Shown: piece by piece, positions 8,651 through 17,060 of the stretch
How the letters are laid out: every line of letters starts with the position of its first letter
Numbering within the stretch: position 1 is the first letter of the stretch
NCBI RefSeq assembly: GCF_000968375.1
Contig: NZ_CP009933.1
Span: forward strand, 4,402,001-4,466,000
Direction of reading: 5' to 3'
Length of the DNA: 64,000 bases
From: Clostridium scatologenes
GTDB taxonomy: Bacteria > Bacillota > Clostridia > Clostridiales > Clostridiaceae
Made by a program: the position numbers and the translations under genes
The notes under the pieces: generated by a model
The model's input: the letters and a program-made list of their open reading frames with translations, nothing else
The model's database searches: none
What the model was told of the DNA's origin: nothing

Positions 8651-8998
8651 CTATCTTCTATTTTTAGTAAATAATAAACTTACATTACTATATTGATCCT
8701 CTGGAATTGGAATTGCTGCAATTCTTTGTTTTATATTTTGTTTCTGCAAATCTAGGTATTTATAAGCTTCAGAAGCACTCATAATATCATCATTATTCAG
8801 TTTTCTCATCATATCTACATCATTGCTAAGAGCTTCCAACACATCTAATACAGTTAATAGTAAATTTCTCTGCATTATGGCCTTATCATAATCGTTGGTA
8901 GCATTTAAATTATTTTCTGATAAAAAAGTTGTATACTCTGTATCTGAAAAATATTGTCTATTGCTTAATTCTAGCTTTAATCGTTCTAATACTTTCAT
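8651..8998 (-). CDS. Small phage protein, possible head-completion/connector
   Basis: 115 residues, helical and charged: LELSNRQYFSDTEYTTFLSENNL, then AIMQRNLLLTVLDVLEALSND and a C-terminal RIAAIPIPEDQYSNV. The N-terminal pattern (short residue string, F-S/T-D-x-E-Y, then a helix-rich body) resembles small head-tail connector or head-completion proteins of Firmicutes phages, but I cannot name a family. A ribosome binding site (AGAAAGGATG) precedes the ATG. It is 39 bp upstream of the Big_2 protein gene and probably co-transcribed with it; a terminator separates both from the genes to the right. Confidence 0.6.
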   Translation of the reverse strand: MKVLERLKLELSNRQYFSDTEYTTFLSENNLNATNDYDKAIMQRNLLLTVLDVLEALSNDVDMMRKLNNDDIMSASEAYKYLDLQKQNIKQRIAAIPIPEDQYSNVSLLFTKNRR

Positions 8999-9030
8999 GT
9001 TTTTAACACATCCTTTCTATTTTAGGAAAT

Positions 9031-9060
9031 AAAAAAGAAGTCGATTTAACCGACCTCTTT
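9031..9060 (-). terminator. Terminator after the 104-residue gene
   Basis: Arms AAAGAAGTCG (9034-9043) and CGACCTCTTT (9051-9060), 7-nt loop, followed on the minus strand by TTTTTTATTT. It sits 19 bp past the stop at 9079. Confidence 0.75.
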
Positions 9061-9078
9061 TACTTATATATTTAAATA

Positions 9079-9393
9079 TCATTTCAACTTATTTTTGTAA
9101 TAATCTAACCATTGCTTAAAATCTGAAGAATTTTCTATTTTACCAAATTTCAAATCACTATTTTTAGCATTTTCAAAGGTGCTAACATATGGTAAATTTT
9201 CTTGTAGGCAATTGTTATAGCACTCTATATCTTCACTATCTAATTCTATCCAAGAAATATCTACTAGATTTAAATCGTATATAATTTGTAAACCCTTAGC
9301 ATCTTTTAAATCAATTTTTAAAAACCATGAAAACCTTTCAATTTCTTCAGTATTAAATATAGAAATCCATTCTCCATTTGGACTTTTATTCAT
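9079..9393 (-). CDS. Unrecognised 104-residue acidic protein
   Basis: I do not recognise a family. It is soluble, acidic and rich in aromatic residues (GEWISIFNTEEIERFSWFL, SWIELDSEDIECYNN, SDFKQWLDYYKNKLK). An ATG with TGAGGTAATATTT upstream starts it. It is in a run of small element genes (9079-10237) that may be a cargo or early module. Such small acidic proteins in mobile elements are sometimes anti-defence or immunity proteins, but nothing here shows that. Confidence 0.6.
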   Translation of the reverse strand: MNKSPNGEWISIFNTEEIERFSWFLKIDLKDAKGLQIIYDLNLVDISWIELDSEDIECYNNCLQENLPYVSTFENAKNSDLKFGKIENSSDFKQWLDYYKNKLK

Positions 9394-9406
9394 AAATATT
9401 ACCTCA

Positions 9407-9574
9407 TTATATTCTTTTTACTTCATTTATATTAATTACATTAATATAAGTATTTTCATCAATTTCCATAAGTTGCTTTTTGTTTAGAGCTTCATAAAAA
9501 TTTTGTTTTACTATGTCTATGTGCTTGTCTAAAATATACTCCTTACCATTACTCATAAGTATTTTTGTTTGCAT
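9407..9574 (-). CDS. Unrecognised 55-residue small protein
   Basis: ATG at 9574 behind a strong GGAGGAATTAAT site; stop at 9407. The product begins MQTKILMSNGKEYILDKHID and ends TYINVININEVKRI, a small alpha/beta protein. It is 13 bp upstream of the 104-residue gene and 21 bp downstream of the 68-residue gene, so all three are likely one transcript. Similar short proteins starting with a MxTKILMxNGKEY-type hairpin are common in Firmicutes phage genomes and are of unknown function (recollection, not searched). Confidence 0.65.
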   Translation of the reverse strand: MQTKILMSNGKEYILDKHIDIVKQNFYEALNKKQLMEIDENTYINVININEVKRI

Positions 9575-9595
9575 ATTAATTCCTCCAATTTTTAA

Positions 9596-9802
9596 TTAAA
9601 ATATTTTTTGTAGTTTAGGTTCTCCAATATAATAAACAAATTCATTATCAGTTCTTATTGCATCTAATTTTTTTAGATTTACTATTTCATTTTCTATTAT
9701 TAATGTACCATACTTATTTTTTAAATCCCTTATCAAAACCTTTCCTTTTGATTTAATTTCAGTAAATATAGTTACATTATACACAACTAATAAACCATTC
9801 AT
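9596..9802 (-). CDS. Unrecognised 68-residue protein
   Basis: ATG at 9802 with AAGGGGATGTAATCATA upstream. The product is MNGLLVVYNVTIFTEIKSKG followed by VLIRDLKNKYGTLIIENEIV, beta-rich with no signal peptide or membrane segment. No family recognised. It is first of a short gene cluster (9407-9802). Confidence 0.6.
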   Translation of the reverse strand: MNGLLVVYNVTIFTEIKSKGKVLIRDLKNKYGTLIIENEIVNLKKLDAIRTDNEFVYYIGEPKLQKIF

Positions 9803-9904
9803 TATGATTACATCCCCTTACCCATTTTTCTATATTATACCATAAATGGACAAGTATATTAATGATTTTGTAGAAATATTTCTAATTTTGCAAATCGTTC
9901 AAAA

Positions 9905-10237
9905 CTATTTGCACATATAAAATTCTACTTGACCAATATCAAAATGTATTTGCCAAAATTCTGGTGCTATTTCTAGCTTTATATGATTAATTTGAAAATC
10001 TTCTAAAATTAAATCTCTAATTCCACATCCTTGTCCATCTTCATATTGACTATGTTTAATAATTATATAATCATTGGAATGATTTATATATAACCTAAAC
10101 CATGAAGTAGCATTATACACTCTTAGATATTCATAATTATCAACATCTATTTCAAAAACTTTCCTATTATTATCATTAAAATCAAATTCAATAACTCCAT
10201 CTGAAGTTTTAATTTGACTATATTTTACTGTTCCCAT
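9905..10237 (-). CDS. Unrecognised 110-residue beta-rich protein
   Basis: ATG at 10237 after AAGGAGGTTTTCAGTT, a strong site. The sequence (KTSDGVIEFDFNDNNRKVFE, LRVYNATSWFRLYINHSND, KLEIAPEFWQIHFDIGQVEF) predicts an all-beta protein like a small decoration or carbohydrate-binding domain. The function is unknown. A 300-bp hairpin-rich stretch precedes it. Confidence 0.6.
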   Translation of the reverse strand: MGTVKYSQIKTSDGVIEFDFNDNNRKVFEIDVDNYEYLRVYNATSWFRLYINHSNDYIIIKHSQYEDGQGCGIRDLILEDFQINHIKLEIAPEFWQIHFDIGQVEFYMCK

Positions 10238-10260
10238 AACTGAAAACCTCCTTTATTTTA

Positions 10261-10528
10261 AGGTCGTTACCCCAAAAGTTACGACCTCTACATTTTAAAT
10301 GATTAGGTCATTGACTAAAATTTCATGACCTAACCATATCGTTTAAAACGTGCTGCTTTAACTAAGGTAGTTGTACTCCCCAACTCTCCTAGTTCAACTC
10401 GGTTACTGTTAATCACCGACAATTATAAGCACCTCTCGATTTAATATCTAGTGTTCTTTTTAAGTGACCACAAAAAAAGAGGACGAAATTACGTCCCCCT
10501 TAGGATATTGCTTCCGTTTTAAACGGAA
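10261..10528. other. Cluster of hairpins between two small genes
   Basis: No open frame. In about 270 bp there are: arms AGGTCGTTAC (10261) / GTTACGACCT (10278); TTAGGTCAT (10303-10311) / ATGACCTAA (10325-10333); TCGGT / ACCGA near 10399-10418; GGACG (10481) / CGTCC (10492) as a minus-strand terminator; and the palindrome TTCCGTTT-T-AAACGGAA (10512-10528). It could be a tandem terminator block or a structured RNA. Confidence 0.6.
10472..10496 (-). terminator. Terminator after the coiled-coil gene
   Basis: GGACG / CGTCC stem with a 6-nt loop followed on the minus strand by a run of seven T residues (complement of 10472-10478). It lies 55 bp past the stop at 10551. Confidence 0.65.
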
Positions 10529-10550
10529 TCGGTATTTTATTTTTATGTTT

Positions 10551-10934
10551 TTATATAACATTAATTTTTTTATTTTTGCATTTACACTTTAAAAGTTCTG
10601 ATTTAATTTCTTTGATTACCGTTAAACAATTGTCCATATCTGTGCTTAATGATTGTATTTTTAAATTAGTAGTTTTAATATTAATAGAAATACTTCTTAA
10701 CTCTTCTACAAAAAGGTTCTTTTTATAGTTTCCTCTACCTTCTAGCAACTTTTTACTTTTATCAAGGATATCTCTCCTTATACTTTCTATTTTATGTTGT
10801 TCTACTAACTTTTCATGTTCTTTTTCAACACCATTTTTTAATTCATTTAAAATTTCAAAATTTAATTCATCATCATTCAATCCTAACGCTAATAAATTCT
10901 TAATTTCTTCATCAGTATAGTTTGTTTTTATCAT
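10551..10934 (-). CDS. Unrecognised 127-residue coiled-coil protein
   Basis: ATG at 10934 after AAAGGGGTAAACGA. The product is strongly helical: an N-terminal acidic helix (TDEEIKNLLALGLNDDELNF), a basic centre (KSKKLLEGRGNYKK) and a C-terminal heptad-like helix (LKIQSLSTDMDNCLTVIKEI), ending in a Cys/Lys cluster (CKCKNKK). No family recognised; a scaffolding, replication-accessory or DNA-binding role are all possible. It is isolated, with a terminator after it and 900 bp of non-coding DNA before it. Confidence 0.6.
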   Translation of the reverse strand: MIKTNYTDEEIKNLLALGLNDDELNFEILNELKNGVEKEHEKLVEQHKIESIRRDILDKSKKLLEGRGNYKKNLFVEELRSISINIKTTNLKIQSLSTDMDNCLTVIKEIKSELLKCKCKNKKINVI

Positions 10935-11837
10935 TCGTTTACCCCTTTCAAATTTTATATTCTGGATTATACCATAAATCCAAACTTTTCAGTGGGGTTA
11001 AAACTTGTTAGTTAGTCGGCTCTCTATAAAAAAGGGAGTTAAATTAATTATTTTTCAAGTAACCGAACTGTTTCCATCAACTAAATACGTCCAAAAAATA
11101 AAAAATAGCATCTGCAAAATGAAGATACCAAAAAATTTTATACATTTTTTTATAAAGATTCTAATTGATAATATATATTATTTGAAAAATTATATGCGTT
11201 AAATAAAGTTTTTTTACATTTCGCATGATATTACGGCGAACTAATATATTATAGTTATATCAACGTTTATAGCAATTTCACTAATTAATTTGCCAAAAAT
11301 CTAATTGATAATGCATTTATACATAGTCGTTTTTTGTATATTTATTCATTTCAATTGCATATTGATGTATATTATACAGGTTATACCTTATTATTCCATC
11401 TGCATAAGTATACTCATTTTTATGTATATTAGTGTATAAATGTATACTGAATCGTCCCATGCTTTATCGAGTTAAAGTTTTAAATTATTGAATTATTTCT
11501 TTATTTTTTTTAAAAAATTTTTTTAAATTTTCATTTTTTCTTTTTTAAAATTTTTTTTAAAAGTTAGCAATAACAGAATTTTTACCTTAACATTATTGTG
11601 CGAAAATATAATTTAATATAACTATTACCTATAACTATAAATTAACCTCATAAAACACTTATAAAACACTTATAAAATATATACAAAATGCTTATAAAGT
11701 ATCAACATAATATTAACAAAGTACCAACATAATTATAACATAATACAAATATAGTATAAATATAGTATAAACATAGTATAAACTAAGTAGCAATATACTA
11801 ACAAATTACTACCAACTCAGTACCATTTAGTACACCC
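10935..11837. other. 900-bp non-coding region with 11-bp-phased repeats
   Basis: No credible gene; a 65-codon frame on the plus strand lacks a ribosome binding site. It contains one copy of the TAGTTATATCAA motif (11252-11263), AT-rich palindromes around 11330-11440, and near its end two repeats of one-helical-turn period: CACTTATAAAA (11656, 11667) and TATAGTATAAA-type units (11750, 11761, 11772). Confidence 0.65.
11656..11782. repeat. Two short 11-bp tandem repeat families in AT-rich DNA
   Basis: CACTTATAAAA occurs at 11656-11666 and 11667-11677, with a related TGCTTATAAAG further on. TATAGTATAAA occurs at 11750-11760 and 11761-11771, with CATAGTATAAA at 11772-11782. The 11-bp period puts each unit on the same helix face, as in unwinding elements or bent DNA. 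Confidence 0.8.
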
Positions 11838-13166
11838 CTATTTAATATCACTTGTATTATTCAAGTCCTGCTGCACATTATTTATTTTTTCCTTTTCAAT
11901 CCTGTCCATTTCTCCAGTAACATCATTTGTTAGATATGACTTCTCTATTATAGTCTGTAAACTAATAGCTCCCATATCAAATTGTGTTTTAATGTTACTC
12001 AAAGTTTCTTGATTATTTATAGGTCTACTATAATTAAATTCACAGTCAATAAATTCATCCTCAGAAAATACAATACCTTGTAATGCTAATAGTTTCCTTA
12101 TAATTTCCCATCTAGTTTCAAAGCCTTCTCTTAACCATTGTTCATTTATCATAGCTTTAACACTTGCCAAACTATATAGCATACTTAATGATACTTCTGA
12201 AACATTAGCTACATTGCTATTACCTAAAGCAACACTTGGAATACCCGCTATTGTTTCAAGTTTCTTATGTAAAGTATCTAATAATAGTTTTATAGTAGAA
12301 TAGTCCATTTGTGCGTTGACAAATTTGAACTCACCTGCATCAATACTAATACTATAACCACAAGCATCTGAAGGTATAGTTCCCTCAATACGCTGTCCCA
12401 CACTGACAGGAATGGGATTTAAGCTTAATGTATATACTGCATCCGTCATTTTGCTTAATATATCCTCTAATTGGTCAAGTATTGGTTTTATATCCTCTAA
12501 TTCACTTAGGCCACAATGTTCATCATAATCATTAAAATTCTTATAATGTATTGGTAAACCACTAATATTATTATATTCATTTATTAATTGTAATTCCGAA
12601 TTTTCATTATTATAACATTCAACATGATCCATATAATAAACATTATAGTAACTTACCTTATTACTATCCATAGTGTAATATTCAATGAAGCCTATATATT
12701 CCCCAGTATCTTCTGAAAATATTGGATAACTATCTTCACTATTGATTAATTTACTTTTAATTACTCCACCATCTAAATAAACATATTCAAATATATCTCC
12801 AAACCTGTTAACTTTCCTTAATATATCAAAATCAATTTTATTGTATTTTCCTTTTCTATATACATTGTTAAACGTCGCCACAATATCGTCACTTCCAGTT
12901 AAAGAAACCTTTTTACCTAGCAAATAAGTATCATGAAAATTTAAAATTGTTTTAGATTCCTGTAGTATTAATTTAGTTGTATTAAATACTTCGCCTTTCC
13001 ATTTACTATCTTCTCTTTCTAATATTTTATGCACTCCTTTTAAGTAGTCCCTATTTTGGAGTACCTTACTAACTCTATTCATGTGCCAAGGCTGATTTAC
13101 TTCATTAACAAACCAATCATTTGCACTATTATATTTATTCTGTATATATTGTTCTAGTGTCTGCAT
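11838..13166 (-). CDS. Phage portal protein (SPP1 gp6-like)
   Basis: 442 residues from the ATG at 13166 (AAAGGATGTGTAAAT upstream); the frame is open 24 codons further but without a better site. The pattern is that of the gp6-like portal family: an N-terminal NRDYLKGVHKILERED, then NTTKLILQESKTILNFHDTYLLGKKVSLT, a crown/clip region with SIDAGEFKFVNAQMDY, and the stem/wing section LDTLHKKLETIAGIPSVALG. The portal is the dodecameric ring at the capsid vertex through which DNA is packaged by terminase (14481-16049). Two small structural-type genes separate it from terL. The size is typical for the family (about 450-500). No tail genes follow, which is odd. Confidence 0.85.
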   Translation of the reverse strand: MQTLEQYIQNKYNSANDWFVNEVNQPWHMNRVSKVLQNRDYLKGVHKILEREDSKWKGEVFNTTKLILQESKTILNFHDTYLLGKKVSLTGSDDIVATFNNVYRKGKYNKIDFDILRKVNRFGDIFEYVYLDGGVIKSKLINSEDSYPIFSEDTGEYIGFIEYYTMDSNKVSYYNVYYMDHVECYNNENSELQLINEYNNISGLPIHYKNFNDYDEHCGLSELEDIKPILDQLEDILSKMTDAVYTLSLNPIPVSVGQRIEGTIPSDACGYSISIDAGEFKFVNAQMDYSTIKLLLDTLHKKLETIAGIPSVALGNSNVANVSEVSLSMLYSLASVKAMINEQWLREGFETRWEIIRKLLALQGIVFSEDEFIDCEFNYSRPINNQETLSNIKTQFDMGAISLQTIIEKSYLTNDVTGEMDRIEKEKINNVQQDLNNTSDIK

Positions 13167-13219
13167 ATTTACACATCCTTTCAAAAAATAATAAAAGGCA
13201 TAGTCATTATGGCTATACC

Positions 13220-13480
13220 TTAATACATTCCAGTCCATCTATATTCAACATTACTATCTATAATTGTCATGTTCTCTATTTGCATTTCATTTATAATGAA
13301 AACTCTATCAGTATCTATTTCAATCACATCAGAATTATCAATCCTTATATGTAAAGTTTTATCAAAAGTTTCAATAGTAAGCTGTAATAATGAATGACTA
13401 AAATTTATAATAGTATTCTCTTTTGTATTAGTTTGTTTTCCTCCACTACTTATTATTTTAGAATATATAGCACTACCCAT
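13220..13480 (-). CDS. Small beta-rich phage protein upstream of portal
   Basis: About 86 residues: MGSAIYSKIISSGGKQTNTK then IINFSHSLLQLTIETFDKTLHIRIDNSD and EIDTDRVFIINEMQIENMTI. GGGGGGTGAC lies just before two consecutive ATG codons (13483 and 13480); the second has better spacing. It looks like an all-beta virion component. It lies between the 293-residue structural-type gene and portal, spaced 12 and 53 bp. No family recognised. Confidence 0.6.
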   Translation of the reverse strand: MGSAIYSKIISSGGKQTNTKENTIINFSHSLLQLTIETFDKTLHIRIDNSDVIEIDTDRVFIINEMQIENMTIIDSNVEYRWTGMY

Positions 13481-13492
13481 CATGTCACCCCC

Positions 13493-14374
13493 CTATAAGT
13501 AATTTACAATATAACTACCATCTGAATTAAAAATAACATCAATAACACTCTGTTTAAGATTTATAGTATAATCCGTTCCTGCTAATGCCTTGGTATAATA
13601 GCCTGTAAGGTCAATCTGAACGTTTAGACTACTAGCTTTTACATTGTCGGTTATGTTATTCATACTTAATAAATATCCGAATTTAACCTTCTTACTGGTT
13701 AATAATAAGTCATTCCAAGCATTTGAAGGTATATTATTAAATGTATTTATATCAATTCCATTGGCCAATACTGCTGAAGGATTAGCTTCTATAGGTGTAA
13801 AATTGTTTCCATCCCAAGTAAACCAATTAGTACCATTATTTACAACAATTTTTATTTCAGATCCTGTTGCTGTAAACTTGTCTATGTTCTGTACCCCGCT
13901 TAAATCAATGTAACTATTAGCAACAACTAATTCATCCTGTGGTATGGCCTGTATATTTAAATTTAAATCATTATTACTTATCCCTGTTACTGTTTTATAT
14001 AAAGATTTATCGAATGACAATGTATATTCTGTTCCAGTTCCTAAATCCCTTTCCTTTTGAAAAGTATCTGTAAAATTTGTTTTTAACTTCATATCACCAT
14101 CAAAAACAACATTATTGCTATGGCTGAAGTTACTACTTTCTGAATTATTAAAGTCAGCTAGTAGCTTAACAATATCTTGTGTACCTTGTGGATTAGCTAA
14201 TTTATATACATCAATCATAGTTTTAAAGTTATCATTTGCAGTATTATCAATTGTAGATGTATGTCCCGCTGCAACATTTAATTTAACTAATTGTTTTATA
14301 CTTGCAGTACCTCCACCAGTACCAGTATTCCCTGTGTTATTGGCTGTATTTTTCTTTATAATATTAATACCCAT
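13493..14374 (-). CDS. Putative virion surface/fibre-type protein
   Basis: 293 residues, Asn/Thr/Gly-rich with a flexible N-terminal linker (NTGNTGTGGGTASIKQLVKL), then repeated beta-type stretches (TGTEYTLSFDKSLYKTVTG, NNGTNWFTWDGNNFTPIE, AGTDYTINLKQSVIDVIF). The TxYTLSFDK and TDYTINLKQ segments resemble each other and suggest two related domains. The NWFTWDGNNF phrase resembles clostridial phage fibre or baseplate proteins (recollection). ATG at 14374 has AGAAAGGGGGTAC upstream. It lies between terL and portal, an unusual place for a fibre gene, so it may instead be a head decoration protein. Confidence 0.55.
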   Translation of the reverse strand: MGINIIKKNTANNTGNTGTGGGTASIKQLVKLNVAAGHTSTIDNTANDNFKTMIDVYKLANPQGTQDIVKLLADFNNSESSNFSHSNNVVFDGDMKLKTNFTDTFQKERDLGTGTEYTLSFDKSLYKTVTGISNNDLNLNIQAIPQDELVVANSYIDLSGVQNIDKFTATGSEIKIVVNNGTNWFTWDGNNFTPIEANPSAVLANGIDINTFNNIPSNAWNDLLLTSKKVKFGYLLSMNNITDNVKASSLNVQIDLTGYYTKALAGTDYTINLKQSVIDVIFNSDGSYIVNYL

Positions 14375-14396
14375 TTTGGAGTACCCCCTTTCTATT

Positions 14397-14446
14397 AAAG
14401 TAAAGTAAAGTGAAAGTATAATTTATTTAAAGTAAAGCAAAGTTAA
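14397..14446. repeat. AAAGT/TAAAG short repeats before the fibre-type gene
   Basis: Two clusters of TAAAGTAAAG-type five-base units, 14397-14415 and 14431-14446, in the 106-bp gap between terL and the 293-residue gene. They could bind a regulator or be simple-sequence drift. Confidence 0.5.
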
Positions 14447-14480
14447 ACTTATAATAATTAGATGTAAGTAAATACGACAC

Positions 14481-16049
14481 CTAAAAAGGATAGTAAAATC
14501 CATTCTTTAGTCCTGCTAGTGCCAAGGCCGTACTCATAACACTATCATCATGATTGCTTCCACTTGCCCCCATTTTTCCATTATCATCAATAGAGAATAC
14601 TTTCATTTCATTTAGCAACCTTGTACTATTAATTTTTATCAATCCTTTTTCAAAGAACTCAATAAAATCATTAATAATAAGGTTTTTAGTTTTAACATTA
14701 GTGTCGAACCCTATTCTCCATTGCATTTTATTAAATTCATCGTAGGATTTATATTTAGTCATATTCATATATTTCAAATTATATCTAAGTCTTTCTATAA
14801 TACTGTGACCACCTGAAGCAGTTTCTACTGTTATTATTCCTTTACTATAATAATGGCCTACACTATCAATAATATCTGCCATTTCATAGGGTTTTAACTT
14901 ATTATTATAGAATTCTGCAACCTGTTCACCATCCTTATTAAATACCTCTACAACTGTATAGTCTTGTCCTACTCCTTCCGAACTATCGACACCAATAAAA
15001 TACCTTTCCCCTGCCTTGGGGATTTTCCAAATAAAAAAAGACCTACCATAATGCAACTGTAATAGTCGTGGTAAATCTGATATATTTTCTTTAGGTATAT
15101 ATTTAATTTTATTAGTTTTAATAGCTCTTTCTACTTCATCAATTTTTTTGTTTGAAAATACATTAGCACCGCTTGAAATGTAGGCCTCTATATCTGTACT
15201 AGGGTACTCTTGATGAAAAGCATCCAACCCACTACTAGCTACTTTTAACCTTCTCCACATCAACTGTTCTAATGAAGCACCTAGTTTTACAAGTTCCTTT
15301 TCTTCATCGGATAATTCCGCAACGTCAAGCAATTTATTATTTTTAGATTTATATATTTCTACAGAATTATCATAATCCTTTTTGAATAATGTACTTCCAT
15401 TAATCCAATTAAAAAAGAAACTTTTATATGAGTTTTCATTATTTTTAGCTTGAAAATATAAATCATGAAAATAATTTAGTCCGTTGGCTGTACTTTCAAT
15501 TATAAGTTTTCCATCTGGTGCTAAAGCTTGAGTTATACTATTTAATTGTTTTTCGGGCATCTTCCAAAATGCAAACTCACTCAAATGCACTAAGTGTAAA
15601 GTATCTCCTCTACCTACATCCTTGTTACCTGCACAACAACAAGTAATTTTGCTGCCATTGGCCATCTTAATTTCTTGCCTATTATTTGCAATTTCCTTAG
15701 GTTTTAACCAACTAGGTAAACTATTGAATTGTTGCTTCAGCTTGTCAAATATCGCATTACAACTTTTTTGGTCATGAGATACCAATAGACAACATGAGTT
15801 AGGATAAACAATACATTGTCTTATTGCTAAAGCTACAGTACAAACACTCAAACCTAGCTGTCTACTTTTAAGAACTATATTAAATTTCTCTAAACCCTCC
15901 ACAAATTGCTTTTGTTCTTCTGTTAAAATAAATGGTACTGTTTTAGTATCTTTATTTACTATTTTAACAAAAGCTCCTATCCAATCTACTTCGTGTCCAT
16001 CTTCAAACAAATATTTTAATTTTTGTGCGTTCTCTTTACTTATAGCCAT
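14481..16049 (-). CDS. Phage terminase large subunit
   Basis: 522-residue packaging motor. The ATPase half carries a Walker A variant in LKSRQLGLS (about residues 60-68), an ATPase-coupling IIESTANG segment near residue 180, and an acidic residue in LVHLSEFAF as the likely Walker B. The nuclease half has GVDSSEGVGQDYTVVEVF (about residue 352) and SNHDDSVMSTALAL near residue 504, the conserved acidic RNase H-like metal sites. The length is normal and all key residues appear present, so the motor could be functional. It overlaps the small subunit gene by one base and is followed by the 293-residue protein, an 87-residue protein and portal. Confidence 0.93.
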   Translation of the reverse strand: MAISKENAQKLKYLFEDGHEVDWIGAFVKIVNKDTKTVPFILTEEQKQFVEGLEKFNIVLKSRQLGLSVCTVALAIRQCIVYPNSCCLLVSHDQKSCNAIFDKLKQQFNSLPSWLKPKEIANNRQEIKMANGSKITCCCAGNKDVGRGDTLHLVHLSEFAFWKMPEKQLNSITQALAPDGKLIIESTANGLNYFHDLYFQAKNNENSYKSFFFNWINGSTLFKKDYDNSVEIYKSKNNKLLDVAELSDEEKELVKLGASLEQLMWRRLKVASSGLDAFHQEYPSTDIEAYISSGANVFSNKKIDEVERAIKTNKIKYIPKENISDLPRLLQLHYGRSFFIWKIPKAGERYFIGVDSSEGVGQDYTVVEVFNKDGEQVAEFYNNKLKPYEMADIIDSVGHYYSKGIITVETASGGHSIIERLRYNLKYMNMTKYKSYDEFNKMQWRIGFDTNVKTKNLIINDFIEFFEKGLIKINSTRLLNEMKVFSIDDNGKMGASGSNHDDSVMSTALALAGLKNGFYYPF

Positions 16050-16444
16050 TATTTATCACCACTCAATCCTGGAATATTAATTCCCTCTAAGTAGTTGTTT
16101 ATTTCATCCTCTCCACTCTCAAAGAAATCACTTTTAAAAAATTGTTCGCACCATTTTGCAGAATTTACATCTCCTTTTTTTATAGCCTTATCGTACATAC
16201 TATTATATATATTAAGCATTTTAATACTTCTCAAAGCTTTTAAATATTCTTTTATAGCTTCTTGTACATCTATATCATAAATCCATTCACTCATAGCGTG
16301 TTCATACTCACAATCACATAATGTTCTTATTTCCCTGTTAAAGCTTTCCTTAGATTTATCCGAATCAACATACCAACGAACAAAATAAGATTTTTTCTTA
16401 CCATTTAATTTTAAATTTTTTTGTATATCTGTAATCCTACTCAT
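16049..16444 (-). CDS. Phage terminase small subunit (probable)
   Basis: 131 residues, helical. The stretch YDKAIKKGDVNSAKWCEQFF resembles the KGDVNAAKLxxE helix near the end of phBC6A51-type small terminases. The position directly before terL with a one-base overlap supports the assignment. There is no typical N-terminal HTH that I can point to with confidence. It would bind the packaging start site, which might lie in the palindrome-rich DNA just upstream (16467-16842). Confidence 0.65.
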   Translation of the reverse strand: MSRITDIQKNLKLNGKKKSYFVRWYVDSDKSKESFNREIRTLCDCEYEHAMSEWIYDIDVQEAIKEYLKALRSIKMLNIYNSMYDKAIKKGDVNSAKWCEQFFKSDFFESGEDEINNYLEGINIPGLSGDK

Positions 16445-16466
16445 ATTTATGTATTCTCTCCTTTCT

Positions 16467-16842
16467 CCACAATTCTGTGGAATTATATGCTAACAATCGT
16501 GTCACAAGGGAGGAAATTTCCTCTTTTGTGGAACTATAACCAGCTTATTTTTAAGCTTGGTAGCCGAAAATACGACCGACCAAACTTGGGCTATCCTCCT
16601 AAGGGATACCAAAATTTTAGGCTTCCTTTAAAGGAAACCCTTACAATAATTTTGTGGACACCTAATGTTCTACACCCATTGGTATTACTACATTTAAAAT
16701 ATTTAATGGACTAATAATATTTCCTTTTAAAAAGAATACCATTCCCTTTTAAAAGGGATAGCGTTCACACAAAAGGAATCGCTATTCCTAAAATTGAGAA
16801 TGGACTTATTCCATCACCAAAATTGACTAGGGAATTTTCCCT
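16467..16842. other. Dense palindrome cluster upstream of terminase (possible packaging site)
   Basis: Eight or nine inverted repeats in 375 bp: CCACA/TGTGG (16467-16480); a 28-bp near-perfect palindrome 16503-16530 centred on GGAAATTTCC; CCAGCTTA/TAAGCTTGG (16540-16560); TTCCTTTAAAGGAA (16623-16636); TCCCTTTTAAAAGGGA (16743-16758); AGGAAT/ATTCCT (16774-16789); ATGGA/TCCAT (16800-16814); AGGGAATTTTCCCT (16829-16842). There is no reading frame with a ribosome binding site in 16445-17060. It could be a pac/cos region, operator cluster or RNA. Confidence 0.7.
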
Positions 16843-17060
16843 TATCAAAAATAAAAAATTACGAAAAAATAAAAATGCCTATAAACTGCATGGTTAAGCC
16901 ATTCTTTACATCTGTTATAAATCGCACAATCAAGCCATTTATAAGCATTTTGTGAAATATGAGCGTTTTCTGTTAAAGCTATGACACAAAATGTATATTT
17001 GTTAAGAACACCGATTTATTTTAATCAAAAATGCACGTATTTAACGTACCTTCTTTTGTC

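Noticed and set aside
11005..11202. Plus-strand 65-residue reading frame
   Set aside because: No ribosome binding site, odd composition, and it is isolated against the direction of all other element genes.
16421..16714. Plus-strand 97-residue reading frame
   Set aside because: It runs through the palindrome cluster, has no ribosome binding site and overlaps the small terminase gene start.
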